64,000 nucleotides of DNA from Cognataquiflexum rubidum (GCF_022538115.1 NZ_JAKZAL010000004.1:1-64000), one strand, 5' to 3'; shown: positions 40,416 to 49,500, counted from the stretch's first letter. Numbers and translations: made by a program. Notes: generated from the sequence alone by a model not told the origin.

Positions 40416-41626
40416 GTTGGAGGAAATACATCGGTCCCGGGCCGATTGTTGCAGCCGCTTTCATTGGGCCTGGGACGGTTACTGTTTGTACGCTTGCGGG
40501 AGTAAATTTTGGTTTTGACCTTCTTTGGGCAATGGCTTTATCCGTCATTGCTACGATTGTCCTTCAGGAAATGGCAGCTAGAATCGGATTGGTTACCCAA
40601 AAAGGATTGGCTTCGGTCATTTCAGAAACCCTTCAAAAAGGAATCCTGCGTTACTTCTCCATTTTCCTTGTGATGACTGCCATTGTTTTGGGAAATGCCG
40701 CTTACGAAGCCGGAAATATCAGCGGAGGTGCTTTGGGTGCTGAATTATTCTTTCAAACCCAGATTTTAAACCTTGGCCAATTGGAAGTAAATCTGCTCAA
40801 TCTTTTAATAGGATCTCTGGCTTTGGTCTTATTGTTGACCGGAAGTTATAAGTCCATCAGCAACTACCTGACAGGTTTGGTGATTTTGATGAGTATTGCT
40901 TTCCTAGGAACGGCAGTTTGGTCCAAGCCCAACTTTCTGGAATTGCTTTCAGGCTTTCAGCCCACCGTAAATGCTGAAAATATCTTTACCATCGTCGCAT
41001 TGATCGGTACGACCGTGGTTCCTTACAATCTTTTTTTACATTCTTCTCTGATTTCCCAAAAATGGAAAACCATCCAAGACCTCAAATATATCAGGGTTGA
41101 TACCTTAATTGCTGTGATTTTGGGAGGATTGGTTTCTATGGCCATCATCATTACTGCCAAAGCAGGATCTGCCACCGAAGTCAACTCAGCGGTTGATTTG
41201 GCTATCGGTTTAGAACCTTTGATGGGAAAAATGGCCAAATATTTTATGGCTTTCGGGTTATTTGCTGCAGGAATCACTTCTGCGATCACTGCTCCTTTGG
41301 CAGGTTCCTTGGTCGTAGCGGGAAGTTTTGGCTTATCCATTGACCTCAAAAGTCTTCCTATGCGGATCAGTATTGTGGGGATTTTGGGTTTGGGTTTGGT
41401 ATTTTCTTCATTTGGGATCAAACCGATCCAACTGATTCTCTTTGCGCAACTGGCAAATGGCGTTTTGCTTCCCATATTGAGTGGATACATCCTCTGGTTG
41501 GTCAATAAAAAATCTGTAATGGGAACTCACACCAACGGAGTATGGATGAATGTTATGGCCTTCGCAATCTGGCTGATTACGTTATTGCTTGGAGGAATGA
41601 GTGTTTGGAAGGGGCTAGGAGGTTGA
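40412..41626 (+). CDS. Nramp-like (SLC11 family) transporter with altered metal site
   Basis: The 404-residue inner-membrane protein has the ten to eleven helices of the Nramp fold. Aligned with MntH by its GPGPIVAAAFI-GPGT motif, helix 1 has GPGT where canonical members have DPGN, and helix 6 has TTVVPYNLFLHSS where they have MPH-x-x-x-LHSS. The Asp, Asn and Met that bind manganese or iron are therefore all replaced. It may carry another ion, as do the magnesium or NRAMP-related branches, or work by another mechanism. The start at MSWRKYIGPG overlaps the DUF2891 stop; a frame opening 14 codons upstream lies in that gene and is not credible. Confidence 0.85.
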   Translation: MSWRKYIGPGPIVAAAFIGPGTVTVCTLAGVNFGFDLLWAMALSVIATIVLQEMAARIGLVTQKGLASVISETLQKGILRYFSIFLVMTAIVLGNAAYEAGNISGGALGAELFFQTQILNLGQLEVNLLNLLIGSLALVLLLTGSYKSISNYLTGLVILMSIAFLGTAVWSKPNFLELLSGFQPTVNAENIFTIVALIGTTVVPYNLFLHSSLISQKWKTIQDLKYIRVDTLIAVILGGLVSMAIIITAKAGSATEVNSAVDLAIGLEPLMGKMAKYFMAFGLFAAGITSAITAPLAGSLVVAGSFGLSIDLKSLPMRISIVGILGLGLVFSSFGIKPIQLILFAQLANGVLLPILSGYILWLVNKKSVMGTHTNGVWMNVMAFAIWLITLLLGGMSVWKGLGG

Positions 41627-41639
41627 AAGGTTAAGAAGG

Positions 41640-41830
41640 TTTTAAAGTTGAAAGGTTAAGGGATTGGAAGATTGGAAGATTGGAAAATTGAAAGATTGAA
41701 AGATTGGAAGATTGGAAGATTGCAAAATTTCCTCTGCAAACTGTCACTCTTTACTAAAATCTGATACTGTTAACTGAAAACTGCGACTGATCACTGTAAA
41801 CCGGCTAAAGAGACTGCCAACTGCATTTCC
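41640..41830 (+). repeat. Simple-word repeats (GGAAGATT array and ACTG words)
   Basis: From about 41670 to 41720 an array of 8-bp words of the type GGAAGATT (variants GGAAAATT, GAAAGATT) runs seven to eight times, preceded by GAAAGGTTAAG words. From about 41740 to 41830 it passes into CTGnnnACTGnnnACTG words. The total of about 290 bp between the Nramp gene and the next small gene holds no other coding sequence. Confidence 0.75.
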
Positions 41831-41917
41831 ACCCCAAATACCAATCGCTTCATCACATTTTTTTGTGGTACTTTATTATCAGGCTTATCCTTGTCAAAGA
41901 ATCGACAAACCTAAACC

Positions 41918-42067
41918 ATGAAATCAAAGACTCCCTATTTCATTTTACTGATAGCAGCCATATTATATAATATTTGGCTGATAGGAAAAGCGGAAGAAGA
42001 AAAACAAAAACTCAAAGCCACAACTGGGATTTCAGTCCCAAAAAATAACCCTACCCAGTCCAAATAA
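41918..42067 (+). CDS. Small membrane protein (49 aa) upstream of LytS-type kinase
   Basis: The ATG at 41918 opens 49 codons. MKSKTPYFILLIAAILYNIWLIGK is a single transmembrane helix with a basic N-terminus, followed by EEEKQKLKAT and a short polar tail (PKNNPTQSK). It ends 17 bp before the kinase start, in the same direction, so it is probably in the same operon. Its size and hydrophobic profile suggest a real microprotein; I do not recognise a family. It could be an accessory subunit of the sensor. Confidence 0.55.
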   Translation: MKSKTPYFILLIAAILYNIWLIGKAEEEKQKLKATTGISVPKNNPTQSK

Positions 42068-42084
42068 TTAAGAAAACTAATCCC

Positions 42085-43500
42085 ATGAAAGAAAAACCTC
42101 TACCCTTTAGACAGATAGAATGGTGGGTGATGACAGTATTGTTTGTCACCATCATTTTAGCCAACATTTTCCAGTCCAACTTCTACTATTTTGAACCGAA
42201 TGGGTCGGAACTTACAAGGTATTTTGCCAAAATCCTGATACCTGTTATACTTTTCCTTTCTTTCTTCCTGCACCATCAGGTATTGATTCCGAGCAAAGAA
42301 ACCAGAAAACGTAAATCCACCTACTACATTTACTCCTTCCTTATCCTCTTGATGTCCTTTATTTTTGTTGGCGGATTTTCAATGATGGGTGAACTCGCCC
42401 AAAACTTCGCGGCACCCTACTATTTCAGTACGGTGGGCCTTTATATTGGATACCTTTTACTTTGTGACGTGATAGAGCAGATTTTTCCAAGTGCCGAGAC
42501 GAAAGACTTTCAGCCTTATAACCTTGTAAGAATAATTACAATTTTCGCCTTTGCGATGTTGTTTCTGTTTGGTTTACAAGATATCATCGAACACTGGATT
42601 CCGCTAAGCTACACGATCGCCATCCCTGTGATGCTTGGCATTGTGCTTTATAATTACTTCTTTATATACCGAAACAGAAAGAAAGAACGGAACAAGCTTG
42701 CCAATTCCCTATTTGTATTGTTGATATTGGCATTGTGTTTTTTCTTTTTGATTTTGGCAATTGAATACAGGAATGTCGGCATCTTGGTCATTGGGTTGGC
42801 GGTGGTGATATTTGTTGCTGGCCTCCTTATCCCCTTTTCCAACCTGCTGTTCAAAAAATATGATCACCTTTTAGGTCAGATAAATACGCTTAGCTACAGG
42901 GTGGACGAAGGTTCAGCCAAACTCTCCTTACTCAGGATGCAGATCAATCCCCATTTCCTTTTTAATATCCTGAACACCCTGTATGGAACAGCCTTGCAGG
43001 AAAACGCAGAAAGGACTTCTGAGGGAATCCAAAAGCTCGGAGATATGATGCGCTTTATGCTTCATGAAAACAACTTGGACAAAATCCCGCTTGCAAAAGA
43101 AAAGGAATACCTGATCAATTATGTCGACTTGCAAGTACTGCGCATCAAATCCCATGACAATGTAGACATTGATTTTAGGCATAATCCTGAAAACTGTACA
43201 GGGGATATCGCGCCGATGTTGCTTATCCCCTTTGTGGAAAATGCATTCAAGCATGGAATCAGTTTCCAAAAGAAATCATGGGTCAAAATCAGCCTGCGTT
43301 GTACGGATGGAACCATCCATTTGGATGTCAACAACAGTATCCACCGAAGCCATGAAGAAGACCCTGAATCCAAGTCAAACGGTATCGGCTTAGACAATGT
43401 CAAACAGCGTCTCCAACTCCTCTATCCGGGGAAACATGAACTTGTCATTCGGGAAAACGAAGTGGAATATTTTGTACATTTAACCATAAAACGCTCCTGA
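42085..43500 (+). CDS. LytS-type sensor histidine kinase
   Basis: The 471-residue protein has six to seven hydrophobic segments (about 10-260), a coiled linker, and a His_kinase domain of the LytS/YehU class: H290 in LRMQINPHFLFNILNTL, then N-box VENAFKHGIS and a G-box SNGIGLDNVKQRLQLLYPG. The partner response regulator starts one base after the stop codon. Such pairs control envelope or metabolic genes in this phylum; the signal is unknown. Confidence 0.9.
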   Translation: MKEKPLPFRQIEWWVMTVLFVTIILANIFQSNFYYFEPNGSELTRYFAKILIPVILFLSFFLHHQVLIPSKETRKRKSTYYIYSFLILLMSFIFVGGFSMMGELAQNFAAPYYFSTVGLYIGYLLLCDVIEQIFPSAETKDFQPYNLVRIITIFAFAMLFLFGLQDIIEHWIPLSYTIAIPVMLGIVLYNYFFIYRNRKKERNKLANSLFVLLILALCFFFLILAIEYRNVGILVIGLAVVIFVAGLLIPFSNLLFKKYDHLLGQINTLSYRVDEGSAKLSLLRMQINPHFLFNILNTLYGTALQENAERTSEGIQKLGDMMRFMLHENNLDKIPLAKEKEYLINYVDLQVLRIKSHDNVDIDFRHNPENCTGDIAPMLLIPFVENAFKHGISFQKKSWVKISLRCTDGTIHLDVNNSIHRSHEEDPESKSNGIGLDNVKQRLQLLYPGKHELVIRENEVEYFVHLTIKRS

Positions 43501-43501
43501 T

Positions 43502-44176
43502 ATGCTCCATGCAATAGCCATAGACGATGAACCGATGGCCCTTGAGGTAATCAAAGCCCATGCAGCCAAAGTGCCTTTTTTAGATTTGCGTAAGGTTTTC
43601 ACAGACGCAATCCTTGCCTTGGATTATATCAGAAGCGAGCAAGTGGACCTGATTTTCCTTGATATCAAAATGCCCGATATCTCAGGGCTGGAACTCGCCG
43701 CTTTGATTCCGAAAGACACCATGGTCATTTTCACTACAGCTTACTCAGAGCACGCTGTGATGAGTTTCGAATTGGATGCGAAAGATTACCTGCTCAAGCC
43801 TTTTAACCTCGGGAGGTTTTTAAAATCCTGCCAAAAAGCACAGGAATGGCATGAACTGAAAAAAGGAAATGCAGCAGGGACCATTTTTGTCAAAACAGGC
43901 TATGAGCAGATCAAGGTCAATTTCGACGAGTTGCTCTTTTGTGAGGCAAATGGCAACTATGTGAATTTCCAGCTTCCAAAAGATAAAATCCTCAGCAGAA
44001 TGACCCTGGCAGAAGTCGAAAAAATCCTGCCTTCCAATTTTGTCAAATCCCACCGTTCTTTTTTGGTGAATATCCAACATGTTCAAAAAATCGAGAGGCA
44101 CCAATTGACTGTAGGCGATAAGCTCGTCCCGATCAGTGTCAGTTACCAGGAAGGATTGATGGATAGGTTGAAGTAG
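43502..44176 (+). CDS. LytTR-family response regulator
   Basis: The 224-residue regulator has a receiver domain with DDEP (acidic pocket), phosphorylated Asp54 in IFLDIKMPDISG, TTAYSE and KDYLLKPF. The C-terminal LytTR DNA-binding domain (about 125-224) has IFVKTGYEQIKVNFDELLFCEANGN spread over its first strands and KSHRSFLVNIQHVQKIERH. It forms an operon with the kinase directly upstream. LytTR sites are usually two direct repeats; none can be named here. Confidence 0.92.
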   Translation: MLHAIAIDDEPMALEVIKAHAAKVPFLDLRKVFTDAILALDYIRSEQVDLIFLDIKMPDISGLELAALIPKDTMVIFTTAYSEHAVMSFELDAKDYLLKPFNLGRFLKSCQKAQEWHELKKGNAAGTIFVKTGYEQIKVNFDELLFCEANGNYVNFQLPKDKILSRMTLAEVEKILPSNFVKSHRSFLVNIQHVQKIERHQLTVGDKLVPISVSYQEGLMDRLK

Positions 44177-44203
44177 GTGGGAAGTTGGGAAGTGGGAAGT
44201 TGG

Positions 44204-44780
44204 GAAGAAAAAGACCGATGACCGATGACCGATGTTTGGGATGAGAGAAAGAATAAAAAGTATTTGAAATTTGAAGGTATTGTTGGAAGAGTAGCAAGAA
44301 AACAGAAAACCTATCCTTGTCATTTCGACCAGAGGGAGAAGTCTTTTAAAGATGAGAAGTTGGGAAGAAAAAGACCGATGACCGATGACCGATGTTTGGG
44401 ATGGGAGAAAGAATAAGAAATATTTGATATGTAAAGGTATTGTTGGAAGAATGGCAAGAAAGCAGAAAACCTATCCTTGTCACTTCGACCAGAGGGAGAA
44501 GTCTTTTAAAGATGAGAAGGTGGGAAGAAAAAGACCGATGACCGATGACGGATGTTTGGGATGAGAGAAAGAGTAAAAAGTATTTGAAATTTGAAGGTAT
44601 TGTTGGAAGAATGGCAAGAAAACAGAAAACCTATCCTTGTCACTTCGACCAGAGGGAGAAGTCTTTTAGGATGAGAAGGTGCTGTTAAGAAATAGGAATT
44701 TGGGAAGAAAAAGACCGATGACCGATGACCGATGTTTGGGATGAGAGAAAGAATAAGAAGTATTTGAAATTTGAATTTGA
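44204..44780 (+). repeat. Four tandem copies of a roughly 160-bp unit
   Basis: Each unit starts with GAAGAAAAAGACCGATGACC, continues with further GACCGATGAC words, GTTTGGGATGAGAGAAAGA, a TATTTGAAATTTGAAGGTAT segment, AACCTATCCTTGTCACTTC and GACCAGAGGGAGAAGTC. The starts are 160, 160 and 180 bp apart; the fourth copy is cut short at about 44780 by the palindromic element. The copies differ at scattered single bases, for example GACGG for GACCG in the third. Confidence 0.88.
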
Positions 44781-44792
44781 TGTTAAATATTC

Positions 44793-44917
44793 CGGCCTCG
44801 GCAAGCTCGGCCACCGGGCTTGTTTATGTTAAGGGGCTGGTAGTGAAAAGCGGCCTACCGCTTTTCACTACCAGCCCTCAGAAGCCCAATATTCCGTTCC
44901 CCGAGCCTGCCGAGGGG
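44793..44917 (-). repeat. Composite palindromic element, copy 2
   Basis: The 125-bp element has CTCGGCAAGCTCGGCC (44797-44812) at one end and CCGAGCCTGCCGAGG (44901-44915) at the other, again an inverted pair. The central hairpin has 20-bp arms (44834-44853 and 44858-44877) around a CCTA loop, with the tip GAAAAGCGG/CCGCTTTTC. Relative to copy 1 it is in the opposite orientation. The stem beyond the tip differs in sequence from copy 1 but is still fully paired. Confidence 0.85.
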
Positions 44918-45082
44918 TAAATTAGAATTATGTCATTAGTAACAAAGGAAAAAGTTATATAAAGTTTAAAATTTGAATCAAAAAAAGCAGAAGACAAAAA
45001 TATGGGTTTTTACCATCTTCTGCCTTCCGTATTTTCTTTTAAGAAATGGTTACTGATGAATGATGTGGATTTTTTTGATTTT

Positions 45083-45104
45083 CATCGGTCATCGGTCATC
45101 CGAC
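45083..45104 (-). repeat. Inverted GATGACCGATGAC block
   Basis: Reads on the minus strand as GTCGGATGACCGATGACCGA, the word array found at 3986-4013 and in the four tandem units near 44.2-44.7 kb. It lies 4 bp from the stop codon of the DUF1080 gene. Confidence 0.7.
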
Positions 45105-45108
45105 ACTT

Positions 45109-45867
45109 TTACAACTTCCTCACCCAAATATTCCTGTAGCTAACCAAATCCCCGTGGTCCTGAAGTTCTAGCGGCATTTCAGTAGCATGGGCTTTGTAAT
45201 TAGGAATTCCGATGTATTCTGTTGGACCTTTGATTTCTACATTATTCTGTACCAAAATCCCGTTGTGAAGCACAGTCACTCGTGCAGGAGAGACCAACAT
45301 GCCATCCGCATTGAACTTTGGAGCGGTAAAAATCACATCATAACTGTTCCATTCTCCGGGCGCTTTCATTGCATTGACCAAAGGAGGATGTTGCTTGTAG
45401 ATACTTCCTGCCTGACCGTTAGAATAAGTCCTGCTTTCATATGAATCTAAAACCTGCAATTCATACAAAGACATCAAGAAGATTCCGGAATTTCCTCTAC
45501 CCTGACCTTCACCTTTGATTACAGTAGGTGCAGACCATTCGATATGAAGCTGCATATCCCCAAATCCTTGCTTGGTTTTGATCCCACCTGTTTTAGGAAC
45601 TACGGTAAATGTACCGTTTTCAACTTTCCATTGTGGGGCACTGCCATCCTTTGCACTGACGAAGTTGTCAAGGTTCTTCCCATCAAAAATGACAATCGCA
45701 TCGGAAGGAGCTTGACCCAATTGGGAAGCAGCCGTCACTTTTCTGGGAACAGGTTCCCAAAATTCGGTAGCTTCCGGCGGAAGTTTGATGTCTTTTTGTT
45801 GAGCAAATAAAGGCATGACAGCCATCACCGCGATCATTGTCAAAGAGGCTAGAAAAAGCTTTTTCAT
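45109..45867 (-). CDS. DUF1080 (3-keto-disaccharide hydrolase-like) secreted protein
   Basis: The 252-residue protein has a signal peptide ending MPLFAQ. The DUF1080 domain covers residues about 60-250: AIVIFDGKNLDNF, PQWKVENGTFTVVPKTG, GNSGIFLMSLYELQVLDSY, GEWNSYDVIFTAP and LQDHGDLVSYRNIWVR. It is a concanavalin-like beta-sandwich family; some members hydrolyse 3-keto sugars. It probably works in the periplasm on carbohydrates, but no sugar utilisation genes are adjacent. The gene faces the repeat field. Confidence 0.88.
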   Translation of the reverse strand: MKKLFLASLTMIAVMAVMPLFAQQKDIKLPPEATEFWEPVPRKVTAASQLGQAPSDAIVIFDGKNLDNFVSAKDGSAPQWKVENGTFTVVPKTGGIKTKQGFGDMQLHIEWSAPTVIKGEGQGRGNSGIFLMSLYELQVLDSYESRTYSNGQAGSIYKQHPPLVNAMKAPGEWNSYDVIFTAPKFNADGMLVSPARVTVLHNGILVQNNVEIKGPTEYIGIPNYKAHATEMPLELQDHGDLVSYRNIWVRKL

Positions 45868-46027
45868 AGGTTAATTGGTTTATTTAATAGTTTTTTATTT
45901 CAGCAATACAATCATAAAATTCTTTCGGATTCCAAATTAAGCCAAATCGCAAGCTTTCAAAAGCCGTTGATGGATTTTTGGTTTGGCTTGTGCTAGCTTA
46001 CAGGTAATTTCCTCCAAATTTAAACCT

Positions 46028-48565
46028 ATGCGAAAGAAACTACTACTGATAACTTTGCTCTTGCTCCATATATATTCTGCAAAAGCCCAAAAGGAATATT
46101 ATTTCCCGGGAGAAACTTTCTCCAATGACATTCCAAGTCCCTACTCCTATTTGGGTTACCATGTTGGGGAATGGCATACCCGGTACGACCGTCTTGTGGG
46201 ATATTTTCAGTTGTTGGCTGACAAATCGGATATGGCAGAGCTTGTCACCATCGGCTATACCAATCAGCTGAGGCCATTGGTCGTCCTTGTGATCAGCAAG
46301 AAAGAGAATATTTCAAACTTGGAATCTATCCGGACTAACCACCTCAAATTGGTAGACCCAACCTTACCCATGCCTGATGTCAGCAGCATGCCGGCCATCG
46401 TCAACCTTGCCTACAGCGTCCATGGAAACGAACCTTCAGGCGGAGAAGCTTCCATCCTGACAGCTTATTGGCTTTTGGCTTCGCAAAGTGACCTTGCCAA
46501 AGAAATCAGAAACAATGCCGTGGTCATGATCGATCCCGCCATCAATCCTGACGGAAGGGACAGACATTCCAATTGGGCAAATATGCACAAAGGGACTCCA
46601 CCTGTCGCAGATCCTTTGGACAGAGAACACAATGAAATATGGCCTTCAGGACGTGTCAACCATTATTGGTTTGACCTGAACAGAGATTGGCTGCCTTTGG
46701 CACAAGTGGAATTACAAAGCAAAATCGCTTGGTATCATACTTGGTATCCAAACGTAGTGGGAGATTTTCACGAAATGGGAACCAATGCCACCTACTTCTT
46801 TGAACCGACCAAACCTTTTGGCAGTGAAAACCCTGTGATTCCAAGAAAAAACTATGACGAAATCAACAACAAGTTTGCGGCTTACTTTGCAAAGGCTTTG
46901 GATGATATCGGTAGTTTGTATTGGACCAAGGAAGTATTTGACAACAGCTATCCCGGATATGGATCTACCTATCCGGATATTCAGGGAGGATTGGGATTGG
47001 TATTTGAACAAGCGAGTTCACGGGGCCATATCCAAAGCTCACAGCGCGGCGATATTACCTTTCAATTTACGATCAGGAACCAACTCAAAACCTCCATTGC
47101 CACCATGGAAGCCGGCGTCAAGGAAAGGGAATACATGCACAAATACCTGCGCGAATATTTCCAGACTGCCATCACTGAAGCAGGTAAAGACAAAACCAAA
47201 GGGTATGTTTTTGGAGATGAGTCAGATGATTCCCGAAACAGACTTTTCTTAAAGTTATTATTGGATCATAAGATTAAAGTACTTGAAAATGATAAAGATA
47301 TAACCTCTGAAGGAAAGTCATTTAAGAAAGGAAAATCCTGGATTGTTCCTACATCCCAACCACAATACAGGATGGTGAGATCGATGTTTGAGAAGGTGAC
47401 TACATTTTCAGATTCGGTATTTTACGACGCTTCTTCTTGGACGATGGCCTTGGCCTATGGCATGCCTTACGCCATGCAAACAGTTGTTAGTGGCAAAGAG
47501 ATCAAGGAATTGCCAAGTCAAAACTTGACCTTCCCTGCCAATGGGAAATATGTTGCATATATGGTGGATTGGTCCGATTATTTTGCTGCCAAATTCCTGA
47601 ACCATATTCAGTCAGCAGGAGTCCATGTTGAAGTCACTGCACAGCCTTTTACTTCAAATACCGATCAAGGTTCAAAGGAATTCCCTGCAGGTTCATTGGT
47701 AATTCCAACGGCTTTCCAAAAACTTTCTCAAGAAGAATTGAGAAAAGCATTGAAAGAAGCAGCTGATATGTCCGGCCAAAATGTATTTGCAAGCACGACA
47801 GGATTCAGCTTGAAAGGGATTGACTTGGGTAGCGGCAGTATTTCAGCCATCCAAAAACCAAAAGTCCTCATGCTTGTCGGACAGGGAACATCACAATATG
47901 AAGCCGGAGAAATATGGCACCTGATGGATACCAAAGTTGGAATGCCAATGACAAAAGTGGATTTGAGTATGTTTGGCAGGGTCAATCTGTTTGACTACAC
48001 CACTTTGACCCTTCCTTCAGGAAATTACTCTAGTCTTTCAGCGCCTCAAATAGCCCATTTGAAAGATTGGCTTTCAAGAGGTGGAACCATCATTTCCATG
48101 CGGACAGCAAGTCAATGGCTCCAAAGTCAGGGAATTGTTCAGGAAGAATTTGTTACTGCCGAAGAAGCAAAAGGAACTGAATCCGTTCCATTTGCAGATT
48201 CGAGGAACTTATCGGGAGCGCAAGAAATCGGCGGAAGCATTTATTTGGGGAAATTGGACAATACCCATCCTTTGGGATTTGGGTACAAAAACTCAGAAAT
48301 TCCTGTTTATAGAAATACAACCCTTTTCTTCAAACCATCAAAAAACAAGTCCCAAACACCGGTCAGGTATACTGCCAATCCATTACTTGGTGGATATGTC
48401 TCACCGGCAAACCTTGAAAAAATCAAGCAGAGCTCCAGTGTTTTGGTTTCTTCAGTTGGACAAGGAAGGGTAATTCACTTTATCGACAACCCGAATTTCC
48501 GCGGTACATGGTTTGGAACAAACAAGCTGTTCTTCAATGCCATCTTCTTTGGGGATAAGTTTTAA
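46028..48565 (+). CDS. M14-family zinc carboxypeptidase-like protein
   Basis: The 845-residue protein (start at MRKKLLLITL) has a signal peptide ending SAKAQ. The M14 domain (about 50-370) has the zinc ligands in YSVHGNEPSGGE (H-x-x-E) and DFHEMGTNATYFFEP, plus INPDGRDRHSNW. A long C-terminal part (about 600-845) has a glutamine-amidotransferase-like flavodoxin look (PKVLMLVGQG, LKDWLSRGGTII). It is a member of the large M14 proteins of Bacteroidota, probably periplasmic peptidases; the substrate is unknown. An ATG 15 codons upstream would precede the signal peptide and is rejected. No TonB or lipid signal is present. Confidence 0.85.
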   Translation: MRKKLLLITLLLLHIYSAKAQKEYYFPGETFSNDIPSPYSYLGYHVGEWHTRYDRLVGYFQLLADKSDMAELVTIGYTNQLRPLVVLVISKKENISNLESIRTNHLKLVDPTLPMPDVSSMPAIVNLAYSVHGNEPSGGEASILTAYWLLASQSDLAKEIRNNAVVMIDPAINPDGRDRHSNWANMHKGTPPVADPLDREHNEIWPSGRVNHYWFDLNRDWLPLAQVELQSKIAWYHTWYPNVVGDFHEMGTNATYFFEPTKPFGSENPVIPRKNYDEINNKFAAYFAKALDDIGSLYWTKEVFDNSYPGYGSTYPDIQGGLGLVFEQASSRGHIQSSQRGDITFQFTIRNQLKTSIATMEAGVKEREYMHKYLREYFQTAITEAGKDKTKGYVFGDESDDSRNRLFLKLLLDHKIKVLENDKDITSEGKSFKKGKSWIVPTSQPQYRMVRSMFEKVTTFSDSVFYDASSWTMALAYGMPYAMQTVVSGKEIKELPSQNLTFPANGKYVAYMVDWSDYFAAKFLNHIQSAGVHVEVTAQPFTSNTDQGSKEFPAGSLVIPTAFQKLSQEELRKALKEAADMSGQNVFASTTGFSLKGIDLGSGSISAIQKPKVLMLVGQGTSQYEAGEIWHLMDTKVGMPMTKVDLSMFGRVNLFDYTTLTLPSGNYSSLSAPQIAHLKDWLSRGGTIISMRTASQWLQSQGIVQEEFVTAEEAKGTESVPFADSRNLSGAQEIGGSIYLGKLDNTHPLGFGYKNSEIPVYRNTTLFFKPSKNKSQTPVRYTANPLLGGYVSPANLEKIKQSSSVLVSSVGQGRVIHFIDNPNFRGTWFGTNKLFFNAIFFGDKF

Positions 48566-48733
48566 AGTAGTTACCGGATTCTGTGCCAGTAACCACATAT
48601 TCTACTTTAAACAGACGGAAGACCGAAGTCGGAAGTCCGATGTACCGGACATTTCGGGCTTATGCCATAAATTAATCAAGGATATCGATTTAAAGACTTA
48701 ATTGCATTTACACGTAAAATTTAAAGAAAAAGT

Positions 48734-48776
48734 AAAAAGGCAAAAGTGAGATTATTTCTTGCTTTTGCCTTTTTTA
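48734..48776 (+). terminator. Terminator-like hairpin downstream of M14 gene
   Basis: AAAAAGGCAAAAG pairs with CTTTTGCCTTTTT across 15 nt, followed by T and ATTCC. It lies about 170 bp behind the M14 stop codon; the intervening stretch (48566-48733) has no gene, but GGAAGACCGAAGTCGGAAGT resembles local repeat words. Confidence 0.7.
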
Positions 48777-48968
48777 TTCCCATTTCGCATGGTGTGAATC
48801 TGATTCAATTTAGGCTGTTTTTGATATTAGTGATTTTAAGGTTTTGTCTTACAATGGCCTATAAAGCAGCGGATTATTAATTTTATCCAATAAAAAAAGC
48901 CCTTAAATAAGGCAATGGTTATACAACTTATACTTAAATTAAGCGTTGTTTGAGCAAGAATGGTAGCC

Positions 48969-49466
48969 ATGAAAAATATTTTATACGCACTTCTTTCTAT
49001 TTTGATATTGACTTCTTGCGATAAAGAAGACCCCAACAGTCCAGATAACATCCTTAATGGTACTTGGGAAAAAATTGAAATTGTTACCCCTCATCTCGGA
49101 ACAAAGCTTTCCAAAGATGAAATAGGGTACAGTGAGGAATATGAATTTTTCAGAAATGGCACCTTTACGAAATTTAATTCCAAAACAGGACTCACTTTTT
49201 CAGGAAGTTTTAAGTTTGAAGCTCCGGGGGAAAATCAGGTAGACGAAATCCGTACTTATATCAATCTGTATTTTCCTCTATCCTATTCACAAACACAAGA
49301 TTTAGCCGAGGAGGTTCCATGTTGGACTTGTGTTAACCTGGGACCGTATTTTTATGGTTGGGGTCCTACAGAAAGAATGATCCTTTACAGCAACAACAGT
49401 TTGGTCAATCCAGGCCCATGTTGTTTCAAGGATTTGCCGATTTACTTTTACAGCAAGAAAAAGTAA
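48969..49466 (+). CDS. Lipocalin-like lipoprotein
   Basis: The 165-residue lipoprotein (start at MKNILYALL) has a signal ending LILTSCDKE (Cys17). The mature domain reads as a lipocalin-like beta barrel: LNGTWEKIEIV opens it, then a run of short strands (EEYEFFRNGTFTKF, SGSFKFEAPGE). Four cysteines near the C-terminus (CWTC, GPCCF) may form disulphides or bind metal. I do not recognise a named family beyond the fold. The gene is monocistronic. The start three codons upstream adds MVA only and is less likely. Confidence 0.75.
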   Translation: MKNILYALLSILILTSCDKEDPNSPDNILNGTWEKIEIVTPHLGTKLSKDEIGYSEEYEFFRNGTFTKFNSKTGLTFSGSFKFEAPGENQVDEIRTYINLYFPLSYSQTQDLAEEVPCWTCVNLGPYFYGWGPTERMILYSNNSLVNPGPCCFKDLPIYFYSKKK

Positions 49467-49500
49467 AATGGCAAGAGTTGTTTTTTTTTGCCATTTAACT
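49466..49500 (+). terminator. Possible terminator after the lipocalin-like gene
   Basis: AAATGGCAA (49466-49474) pairs with TTGCCATTT (49488-49496); T-runs lie in the loop and again after about 49500, so the shape is less regular than the others. The left arm begins at the last base of the stop codon. Confidence 0.5.

Larger units (their letters stand above)
44177..45108. repeat. Repeat field between response regulator and DUF1080 genes
   Basis: About 930 bp without a credible gene. It contains a four-fold tandem repeat with units starting at 44204, 44364, 44524 and 44704, the second composite palindromic element (44793-44917), and an inverted GATGACCGATGAC block at 45083-45104. The small ORFs within it follow the repeats and are not genes. 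Confidence 0.8.

Noticed and set aside
44204-44780. CRISPR array
   Set aside because: The repeated unit is about 160 bp and the copies are alike throughout; there are no short identical repeats with unique spacers and no cas genes.
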